DNA of 64,000 bases from Micractinium sp. NFX-FRZ (Eukaryota > Chlorophyta > Trebouxiophyceae > Chlorellales > Chlorellaceae). The notes under the pieces are model-generated. The model was not told where the DNA came from and did not search any database. It worked only from the letters and a program-made list of their open reading frames with translations. How positions within the stretch are numbered: the first letter of the stretch is position 1; each line of letters begins with the position of its first letter. Location of the stretch: the NCBI GenBank assembly GCA_029339195.1, contig JAPTJF010000283.1:1-64000 (forward strand). The letters are read 5' to 3'. A program made the translations under genes and the position numbers. Shown here piece by piece: positions 46,801 to 56,013 of this stretch.

Positions 46801-49800
46801 CTCTGGCAGCCTACCAGCCACTTCCGTGCCCTTGAGCTCACTGCACAAAGGTAGCAAGAGCAGGAACAATTGGGATGTCAACGCAATCCATAGCCACGCA
46901 TGAGGAGTGTAAGTAAGGCATGCAGGCAACATAGCAGACGTGTGGGCAAGGTGACAATACGCGCCCCGAACACCAGGCCTCACAGCTTGTGCAGGCCGTG
47001 AGCAAAGGGTGCCTGGCACCAGGAGCTAGGGACGCTGCCGGTGAGTGCGGTCCGTTGCAGCTTGCTGCAAAAAGAGGGATGTGGCGTGGCCCGAGGCGGG
47101 CCGGGTTGGTAAGTGGATGAAGTGGGACGGCGGCGGGGGTCGGGGGTAACGGCGCACTGCACCAGCCTAGGACGCAAGCTGGGCTTTGCAGCCTGCGCGG
47201 TGCACAGGGCAGATGCTCACATGTCCTTGATGCGGGGCCAAGAGAGTTTGGCAGCGAGGGTGCCAGCCAGGCCCGCGTTTCCTGACAGATCCAACTGCAA
47301 GAGCTCCGGCATGGCTCCCGGGCGCAGCCACGCGGGCGGGAACGCGGCGCCGGACAGGGAGTTGTTGGCCACAGACAGCCGCTGGAGCACCTGCATTCAG
47401 AGACGTGTGCGACAAAGAGGGGCCCCGCGCAGTCGGTCGACAGCAGCCACCGGGAGTCGCTAGCGGTAGCGACAGCGCTGTCACCGGGCTACACGCGAGA
47501 GACGACACGGCTGCATGCCAGCGCCCAACTTGGCTGCACCCCAGGCGTCTGGGGGCGTGTCCATGCTACACCTTTGGCAGCGGGCCCCCACTGGGATCAC
47601 CTTAACAGCACCCTCCCACCGTCATCACCTCGGCAGCACCCCATGCGCCTGGCAGCGTGCCAGTGAGACGGTTGCCCTCTAACACCAGGACGGCAAGCTG
47701 GGGGTGACACTCAAATATGAGGCGAGGCAGTGTTCCGGTCAGGTCGCTGTGGGAGATGTGCCTGCAGGCCAAAGAGGCCGGAACATTGCAGTTAGTGACC
47801 ACTGACTCAGCATCGGGAAAATGAGCTTGGGCGGCGCACAGAGGGCCTGCGTGCAACTTGGATCGCATCACCAAATGTGCCTGCAGACGGACGAAAAGAG
47901 GCAGGGGCATTGATGTTGTTACTCAATGGTTACGCAAGAAGCGGGGTTGCCAAGGTGCCAGAACGCACTCGAGTGCTGCCAACTAAGCACGGCGTAAGAC
48001 AGTGCCAAGGGTGGGGGCAGTTCGAAAAGAGCATGCAGACGGCAGAAGGGGAAGGCTGTAGCCCAAAGGCGCGGGTTGCACAAAGCACGGGAGAGATGCC
48101 CAAGTGGCGCGCGCCAGGTACCTTGTGCCTGCACAACGAGAGCAGGGCCGGTGTGGCGTTGGGCCAGCCAACCACCCCAGCCAGCCGCACAGCTAGGATG
48201 CCAGCTAGGCGAGACGCAGAGACGCTACATACTGTGGTGCCAGCCGCGGTCCTCAGCACTTCTGGGTAAAACCGGCTGGTGGGGAGAGGCAAGCAGTCTT
48301 TACATGGTCGCCTCCACACCATGCCCACCATGCCAGCACTCACAGGTCAGAGAGGGAAGGGAAGCCTCCTGCAGCCCACGCATTGGGGAGGCTCCCAGCC
48401 GCCAGGTTGTGCAGCCCAAGCAGCTCCAGGCGTGGAAAGGCTCCAGGCACTGCCCAGGCCGCGGGCAAGGGATGCAGCGCTGGCGCCTGTGTGTCGACCT
48501 CGCCCGTTGCTCGCCAGGCGGCGATGGCTGGCGCGGTTACCTCTTGGTTGGGGCGCACGTTGATGAGATGCAAGGCCGTCAGCTGTCGGAAGCCCTGGGA
48601 CCAAACCTCGGGCAGGCTCCCCTCCAAGTGCACGCTGACCATCAGGCTTCTCAGCGCTGGCAAGACAGCAGGGTCAGCCCCCCAGCCTGCATTGGGCGAG
48701 GCAAAACAACAGGTATGTGTAGACGGACCTCTCAACGTACTACTTGCGCACTACGGTGCCTGCCTACCTGCATGCATGCATGCATGCGTGCCCGCTCTGC
48801 TGACGGCGGAGGTCGTGCAGCCCGCAGACGAGTAGGGCACAACACACACACACACACACACACACAGGCCACCTCCAACACCCCCTCCCACACAGCCACG
48901 CACTGGATGGTAGCGAAACGCGTGGCCCTCGGAACTCCAGATGCAGCATCTCAAGGCGCGGCAGAACACCAGGCGCTAGCGCAGGCAGCAGCGCCTCCCG
49001 GCTGGGGTGCAAGCGGCCGGACAGCGTCAGCCTGCAGCAAAGACGGCACGGCAGCATGGCGGAGGTTTCGGGCCCCGCATGACGTGCGGCATGCTGCGCC
49101 CCGCACACATGAAAAGCACGCGCTGCTCCGCTCACATGCAAAGCGCCCCGCTGCTCCGCTCACATGCACAACAACATCACCCACACAAAGAGGCACCTAT
49201 TAGTATTCTTTACATCTTTTCAAATCCCTCTCCTGGGCAAGGCACCCTCCAACTCTCCCCCTTCCCCTTCCCCCTTCCCCAACCCAGGGGGTGGCGGCTC
49301 GACGCCAGCACTGTTCATCACCATTGCGACCGCTCACCACGTCAGCCGGGGGAAGGCGCCTGGCGAGACCCACTGTGCAGGGATGGCAGGCATGTCAAAG
49401 CGTGCGTCCATGATGAGAGAGAGCTTATCCAGCCACTGCAGCTGAGCCAGATCCGGTGGCAGCGGGATGGCGGTGCCTCCGGTGGTGTTGCCGCAACGGG
49501 GGGCAGCGGGCACAAAGTTGCTGGAATGCATGACAGCCACCTCACTGCAGCAGGGCATAGGCTGGGGCATGGAGTGTCGTGGAGAAATGCAGGCACGCAG
49601 CAGAAGCCTAGGCGAGGAGCTGCTGCCATGACAGCCACAACGCAGCATAGCACAACACAGCACAACACAGCACATGTGGACCAACTGTCCCAACACAGCA
49701 CAGCACAGCACAGCACAACACAGCACGGCACAGTGCTGCTTAGCACAGCACAGCACGGAAGAGCACAGCACGGAACAGCGGGGCACGGCACAACACGACA

Positions 49801-50488
49801 CAGCGCTGCATAGCATGCAGGTCTCTAGAAAGCACGCCACCTCTACACGCTGCCCACTGACGGCGGAGAGGGGCAGAGGGGCAGTGCCCATCCAACAGAA
49901 ACTCATGCGCCACCATAGCAACCCCATGGCAGCGGTTGGCATTCCATGTGACGAACCACGGCAAACTCACATGGCGGTGACATGCCGGCTTTTGTTGCAC
50001 TTGACGCCGTACCAGTCGCATGGGTGGTCGGGGTGGTCGGGGCGCCACCCGCCCATGTTGGTGCGGCCTTCGCTCAGTGGGGAAGGGGCGGGAATCCACT
50101 CCGGGCAGGCATCCCATACCATTTGGCGAAATTTTCGCAGCATGGCAGCATCTCCCGCAGCATCTGCAGCTGTGCCTGCCAGGCAGGCAGGCAGGCAAAC
50201 AGGCGGGGCAAGAGTGAGGCTAGGTCGCGCAGGCCGGGCAGGACTGAGCAGTGGCTGTGGTGGCGGGGCAGGCCCAGCACACAAGACTGCTGACATGAAG
50301 GCCCGGCTGAGGTATGAGCACATGTTAACAAAATAGCCTATTTCGATAGCTTTCTTGATCAGCGTGGACCGCGGCCTGCACTCACCGCCATCCTCATGAG
50401 CTGCCGCTGCCGCCGCCGCCGCCGCCGCCGCAAGCGTCGCAAGCACTGCCGCTGCAACAACCGCCGCGAACCTCGCCCTAGATGGCAT
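43898..50488 (-). CDS. LRR receptor-like protein kinase, copy 2
   Basis: Tandem paralogue of the preceding kinase, same strand and domain order. It has a signal peptide with a long alanine run (from MPSRARFAAVV at 50488; an in-frame Met lies at 50500) and an N-cap exon (about 49975-50175) with WDACPEW and the same DHPDHPCDWYGVKC. LRRs follow at 49.5-47.2 kb, a membrane span near 46.64-46.71 kb (LAALLPLAALVAAGVTAGRV), and a kinase domain at 45.95-43.9 kb. The kinase keeps VAVK, LHGDLKPSNVLL, LGDLGVSQ and APEQLMGE and ends in the same CLEF. Kinase exons are nearly identical to copy 1. LRR exons have changed more, for example LDKLSLIMDARFDMPAIPAQW against LNKLTLVVYQAGFDMPHIPAQW. No disabling change was seen, so both copies are probably functional. 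Confidence 0.88.
48842..48866. repeat. (AC)n microsatellite in receptor kinase copy 2
   Basis: About 12 dinucleotide units, preceded at 48771-48788 by several tgca units. It lies in an LRR-region intron. Confidence 0.9.
49640..49800. repeat. CAGCACAACA low-complexity repeat, copy 2
   Basis: About 160 bp of irregular cagcaca, caacaca and cggcaca units in an intron of receptor kinase copy 2. It is considerably longer than the equivalent in copy 1 and accounts for some of the length difference between the two units. Confidence 0.85.
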
Positions 50489-51428
50489 GTGAAAGTTCAC
50501 CCCCCCGCTGTCAGCCGCGCAGGGAGCCCATCCTAGTAGTCTGGTTGGACGCCAGGGTGCCTCCTCTCGGCCGCCCGGGTTCTAATCTGCCGCTACTGGG
50601 AAACCCGTGTTCGCCAGCGAACCCGGTCGCCTTCACCTTGCGTCCTGTGCTGCTCGCCGTACTGGGGCCTGTGCCACAGCGCGCCGAGGCTTGTGTCAAA
50701 AACACTACGGCACACTCTGCATCCTGGACGGCGGAGCAGGATGTGAGCCTATCTGGGGCCAACGGCAGCTGTTGGCAAGGGTTGAGGGGCGTGCGCCGAG
50801 TGCCGCAGGCCACAGCGCCGAGGACAGCACCTGTGATGAAACGGGAAGATGAAGGGTAATGCTTGTTCCAACAGGCCATCTACGCATACAATTTTCCCAT
50901 AAAAACGCTGACAGTGCATCCCCCAGAGCACTTCTGCTGAGGTCTGATGGCCCAGGTCCTGCGGAGGCCGCTGCTCAGCGCCAGAGGAGGCAAGCTGAAC
51001 GGCGCTCGTGCGGCAGACGAATGGTCGGCGATGCTGGCTCCCCGCCTGCAAGGGCCCAGGAGTTGATTCTTCATTGCAGGTGCTCGCAACGCGGAATTCT
51101 AGTGGCGGGAGTCCACGGAGATGGGAGTGCAGCCTGCGTGTTGGGGCCGAGGCTGCCCCTGTGCCGCTAGCAGCGATACGGAACGCCGGCGGCCGTCCCG
51201 TGAAGGGAGCATGTTTTCACAGGCGTTTACACTATAGTGCACTATCCCTCACCAATTGAATGGTGCAGGGTAGTTGCCAAAAGGAACGCCTACTGATAAG
51301 CCACACAATTAAAGCTGCGGCAGCACGATTGTGTGGCTGAGCAGCAGGTGCAAGATAGCGGGCAGCTGGTACAGTCACAGGGCCTGTGATCGCGGCCAGT
51401 TTCTGAGCGCTCTCACCCCCACAAAACT
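50489..51428. other. Divergent intergenic region between receptor kinase 2 and a membrane-protein gene
   Basis: The first 370 bp or so align with the region upstream of receptor kinase copy 1. The rest shows no gene. Promoters for both flanking genes are expected here. Confidence 0.4.
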
Positions 51429-53780
51429 GTGGTTCGGTACATCAGATACGCGCTCCTGTGCTCGCTCCAGGCCTTCAAAGCCGGCCTGATGCTCATCAGC
51501 GCGCGCGCGTTTTCGGCCCCTGGCCCCACCGCTCTAGGCGGCGCTGCGTCCACTGCTCGGTGCAGGCGCCCGACAGCCCGGCCGCCGCCTGCTGGTGCGC
51601 ACCCTCGCCTGCGGCGCTCAACCCCGCCGACGCCGATGGCGGCGCTGGAGCGGCCCCACCTGCAGATGGACGATGAAACGCGGGGGCAGCTGCCCAGCTG
51701 GCTCACCCTGGCTGGCTATGCCGTCATGCAGGTGGCCCACCGCACCGGCCTGACCAGGTCCGCGCCGCAGCAGCCCTAGCAAGCACAGGATCCTCGCCCT
51801 TTTGAGGAAAGCGTCTTGGGAGTAGCTGCCGCTCCGGCCCTCCGACCCCTCGGCCCTTCCCGCTGGGAGCAGCTGCCGCCCCTGCCTGCTGCCCCCTACT
51901 GATGGCCCGCCCACATGCCTCGCCCAAACCCACCCCACCTGTGCCTGCAGCTTCCACCTCAGCGCTCCCCTCATCTACCGCGTGCTGGCCTGGTACACTC
52001 TGGCCTGGGCGGCTCTGTCGGCGGTGGACAGAGTTGCGCAGTTTGACCCAACCGCCTTGGTAGTGGGTGGGTGGGCCTCAGGCAGCCAGGGAGGGGCGCG
52101 GGGGAAGGCCGTGCTGGGCAGGCAGTTGGCTGGCCGGGGCAGGCACTGCTTGACGCCGGCAGGCAGGCAGGCAGGAGGCGGCGTCGGGCCCGCCCTGGCA
52201 TTGCTGCCTGCGTGCCTGCACGCTCCCATGCCTGCTGGCGGCTGCGTTTCCACACTCAGGCACAGCCACCTGCCTGGCTGACGGGCGCTGCACCCACCGG
52301 CTACCCCTCCTCCCTGCCTGGGCGTGTGCAGGCCCCATGTTCCTGGCGGCAGACTACCTTGGCTTCTTTGGAGGCAGGATCACCCCCTTTCAGACGGCTG
52401 CTGCCCTGTTTGGCTACTTCTGGGTGGGTGGCGGGTTGCTGTCAGCATGGTTGGCGAGGATTGACTTGATGGCTGTCATTGCATGACGAGGTGCACTTGA
52501 AAATGGACTAGTAAACTGCAACCGTGGCCTCCCTGGCTGCCGCTGGACGGGTGTGTGCACATGTGGGGGGCTGTGCTGCCGCTGCCTCTGCCGCGTGCTG
52601 CTCACTGTGGCTAGCTGAGCGCTCAAACTACTGCACAGCACCCGGCGCGCCATTGTGCCCGGCTGCAGCCAGCCGTGGCACCCTGGCTCCCACCCTCTTG
52701 TGCCTCCGCTGGTCAGCCTGCTGCCCACCCCCTGTTCCCACACCCTGCCTGCCCGACTGGCCCCCCACCCACTCATCATGCAGCATTCCCTGCCTGCCTG
52801 CAGGTTGACCAGCTGCCGGCATTCCCGTACTCCCGCCTCGCCTGGCTGGCCACCCTGGCCGCCGCCATCTACAACGGCGCATCCGCCCAGGTGGGGCGGG
52901 TGTTGAAAGTGTAGACCCGTTCTGACCAGTAGCGTCAAGCAGTCATATGTGCTGCATGGCGCTCGCGGGACTCCGGGCACGGTGCTGGCACCAAGTCGCC
53001 ATCTGGGCTGGCCGCCCCCCGCTGTCTGCACACACATTTGCCGCCCACCCACACGCCGGCCCGCCCGGCCACTCCTTTTCTTGAAAGCTTGCTGCTGGGC
53101 CGTGTTTGCCACCTCCCCGCTCGCCTGCAGTGGCTGGTGGGCGCACTCGGGCTGTCTGCGCTGTGGCGCATCGTGGAGCAAGTGCGCAGCGGGGGCGGGG
53201 TGCGCCCCCAGGAGCTTGCCTTTGTGGCGCTGGCGGGCTTTGCCTTCTACACACACGTACGCACGCTTGCCTGCCAGTTTGGGGTCGCACGGTGGCCGGG
53301 GGGAACGGTGTGGTTGGCAGGGACCACTTCTTGATCTTAAGCTTGATCGATTTTCTGGCCCTGGCGGGCTTTGCCCTGCCCTCGACCGGCAGGTGAGATG
53401 CCTGCCAGCTTGTGGGTTTGGCAGGGAAAGTGGAAAGGGTGGCGCCTTAGGGAGATTTCTGTCCGCGGCTGGGCAAGCCTTAGGCCGGCCGACAGTTTAA
53501 AATTTGCGTGCCAGCTTGCCAGCCACGGAGGAATGCGGGAGAGCACGTGAGAAGCGGCCATGATGGGCCATCCGGCCCAGCCACTGGTCAGACTGCCTGC
53601 CCGCCCCTGCGCCTGCCCCTGGCAGCAGCGCTCGTGGCCGGGCGGCGCTTCAGTCTCCCCCACTATCGGACATCTCTCCATTCCTTGCCCCTCCTCCCTC
53701 ATGCCGACTGTGCACAGGTGGAGGTGCCGGTGGCGCTCACAATGATGGCAGCTCAGATGGCAGCCTCCCTGGTGTCCTGA
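51429..53780 (+). CDS. Membrane protein with likely organelle-targeting N-terminus
   Basis: Function not recognised. Six exons join in frame: 51429-51757, 51951-52066, 52332-52423, 52804-52890, 53131-53256 and 53718-53780, giving 270 residues. The N-terminal 70 residues are rich in Ala, Ser, Arg and Pro with few acidic residues (for example ISARAFSAPGPTALGG), typical of a chloroplast or mitochondrial transit peptide (inference). The rest has several moderately hydrophobic segments: LIYRVLAWYTLAWAALSAV, TAAALFGYFW, WLATLAAAIYNGASAQ, WLVGALGLSALWRIV and ELAFVALAGFAFYTH. It does not resemble the membrane-protein family at 6-10 kb. TGTAA follows at 54116-54120. Confidence 0.82.
53355..53398 (+). 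repeat. Copy of the end of exon 5 of the membrane-protein gene, in intron 5
   Basis: The bases coding ALAGFAF in exon 5 (near 53225-53245) recur 131 bp downstream, reading LALAGFALPSTGR and ending in an AG|gtgag donor. Because the offset is not a multiple of three, it is not a simple in-frame extension. Confidence 0.7.
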
Positions 53781-54115
53781 GGAGGTGGCTGGCAATAATG
53801 TGACGTGGCTATCTTGCGCCTGGGAGTGTGGCCGGCTGCTTGGTGTGTGCACCGGTCGGCGGAGTGCGCAGAAGTGGGGGGCGATGGGAGCAGCGACTGA
53901 TCAACCCAACGCTTAGCAGCGGCGCCTGTGGAGGGACGGCGTGCCTCGTGGGCACGCTCTCCGCAGGCGCGCTTTTGTACAGGTGCTGCCTTTGTACACC
54001 AGTGTATGTTATGCGTGTGTACATCAGTGTATGCTATGACCGAGCTTGCACAGCTGCTTACATTTTATGATGGTTGCCTTTTTATACGCGTCACTGGCTG
54101 TATGCCGGTTGCTTT

Positions 54116-54120
54116 TGTAA
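54116..54120 (+). terminator. Putative TGTAA polyadenylation signal
   Basis: TGTAA about 335 bp after the stop of the membrane-protein gene, in an AT-rich stretch (54000-54130) unlike the coding DNA around it. Confidence 0.5.
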
Positions 54121-54745
54121 AGTTTCGCTGCCTGGATGTGCAAGGCGGGCACGCGAGTGGATGCACGGTGGTTTGCGGCGCCAGCGACAGGACAATGTAG
54201 TGCTTCACGCACAGGCGGCACCTTCTCCTGCACAGGCTCATACGATATGACCTGCAGTGGCTGAGCCATGCTGCTTCTAGCAACAGAGGTGCGCCCTGTT
54301 GCCCTCCTTGGCCAGAATGCTACACTCAGCTGCTGACGTGGCAGAGAGGAACAGAGGAAAGTCCAGCAGTTGAAGTTTGCCTGTGGTCATTGTCCTGAGC
54401 ACTTCACAGTGTTGGAGACGCACGGAGATGCAAAGCAGCGTTGCCCGGGTGGCGAGCGGCAGCCTCAAGCGGCGAGCTGAAGAGGAGCAGGCGCTGATAC
54501 CAGAGAAGGCTCTGCAGAGTGAGTGCTGCAGGGCCATGCGTGCGAGCGTGGGAGGCTGCGTGCGTGCGTGCGGACCCACGCTCCGACGAGCAACCTCAGC
54601 AGAGAGGCGCCGCCCAACACAGCAACTGCGTGTGCCTCTCTGCAGGCGCGAGCAGCAAGGCAGCGAGACGGGAGCAGAACGGCTGCTGGGCGACCAGCAA
54701 CATGCCTCTGAGGCAGCGGCGACGCCCGGTGGAGCGGGCCTCATC

Positions 54746-55567
54746 ATGCACGCTTTTCAACTGGAAGATTTAGGCCCTATGCAGCTTGCAGACTATTCAA
54801 GGGGGGTCACGCCTGCCAGCAGCGGCATGCGGGCTACCCCTGCCAGCAGCGGCATGAGCGGGAGCATTATGAGCGCAGCCGCCACAGCCGCCGCAGGGTC
54901 GGTGCGGTGTCGGAGCAGAGGCAGGAGCAGGAGCAGGGGCGGCCCTGCTGCCAGTGACACCGATTCTGCACGGGGCAAGCACAGGGGCGGCAGCAAGAGC
55001 GGCCGGAGGGCTGGCCGCAGCAAGGCTGTCAGCAGCAGGGCCATGGGAGGCCAGCGGGACGGCGCCTTCCTCCGCCAGCGCACCCCTTTCGCCTTGCCAA
55101 CGCTGCCCTCACGCCCGGCCCTGGCGGTGGCAGCGCTGTCCGCCCCAGCCTTCTGCCCTGCTAGCAGCACGCGTGGGCCCCTGCTCAACGACAGGGGTCG
55201 CTACTTTGTGGCCTGCCTGCGGCAGGAGCTGCAGGAGGAAAGGACGCCAGCTGGCGACATCCCCGCCCTGCTGGCAGAGTATGCTGCCGAGATTGCAGCG
55301 GAAGAGCCATTCGCAGCGCCCTCCACGCCCGCCGCCTACCCTCGGCTGAATGCACTGGGGCGCGCCTGGGTGGCGGCCTTCCGGCAGGAGCTGATGCAGC
55401 ACAGCGCGCATGGCGTGCAGCTGGGGCGGCGCCAGGTGGCGCAGGGAGACGTGGAGGCACTGGTGGAAGAGTATGCAGCGGAGCTAGAGAGGGAAACAGC
55501 GTTTGCAGCTGCTGGTGCGGCACGTATGGAGGTGGCGCATGGTGGCCAGGCAGCAAGCCGAGGGTAG
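54746..55567 (+). CDS. Intronless RS-rich protein with a duplicated helical motif
   Basis: Not recognised. A single open frame of 273 codons; the frame stays open upstream to 54377, but MHAFQLEDLGPMQLADYSR at 54746 looks like the real N-terminus. The N-terminal half is Ser/Arg/Gly-rich (RSRGRSRSRGG, KHRGGSKSGRRAGRSK), resembling RNA- or chromatin-associated disordered segments. The C-terminal half holds two related units of about 55 residues: LLNDRGRYFVACLRQELQ with LLAEYAAEIAAE, and RLNALGRAWVAAFRQELM with LVEEYAAELERE. The pattern GR-(F/W)-A-(L/F)RQEL followed by EEYAAE could be a helical dimerisation or interaction repeat. A GT-AG pair at 54520-54646 could be an intron in a 5' leader. Confidence 0.65.
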   Translation: MHAFQLEDLGPMQLADYSRGVTPASSGMRATPASSGMSGSIMSAAATAAAGSVRCRSRGRSRSRGGPAASDTDSARGKHRGGSKSGRRAGRSKAVSSRAMGGQRDGAFLRQRTPFALPTLPSRPALAVAALSAPAFCPASSTRGPLLNDRGRYFVACLRQELQEERTPAGDIPALLAEYAAEIAAEEPFAAPSTPAAYPRLNALGRAWVAAFRQELMQHSAHGVQLGRRQVAQGDVEALVEEYAAELERETAFAAAGAARMEVAHGGQAASRG

Positions 55568-55833
55568 GCAGCGGCGGCGATGCGTGCCAAGCGGGTGTGG
55601 CACAAGTACAAATCGCGACACCCGAGTAGGCAGCCACCCGAGTGGGCAGCCACCTGGTTGCACCCCTGCCGCTGCTGTCTTTCTTCCTGTGCGCCCTCGC
55701 GTTCGCATGCATCTGATTCTCTCATGTTTCCTGCTGGCCTGCGCCCCCAGCGCCAGGCCAAAGTCGGCCCAATCACTTGCAGCCTTTGCACCTGGCGCCG
55801 GTTGCCCGCTGCGCAGGGCGTGCCACCTGCGAG

Positions 55834-55838
55834 TTACA
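55834..55838 (-). terminator. Putative TGTAA polyadenylation signal of the SDR gene
   Basis: Reverse-strand TGTAA about 175 bp beyond the stop of the dehydrogenase gene. Confidence 0.5.
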
Positions 55839-56013
55839 TTCAATACAATCTGTGTGCTGTCTTGCCAGAATTACACGGGGCGGGTGCCACAAAAAGTGTC
55901 AAACTTTTTAAACTTTGGCGGGTGCCAAAGTGTCAAACTGAACCGGAGAGCGTTGCCTAGGCAGGCCTGCCTTGCTGGCGGAGCGCACCGTTGGCTGTGC
56001 AACAGCGCGGCGC

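Noticed and set aside
54377..54745. Upstream extension of the RS-rich ORF
   Set aside because: The frame is open but composition changes, and a GT-AG pair (54520-54646) overlaps it. The Met at 54746 begins a more protein-like sequence. Kept only as an alternative start.
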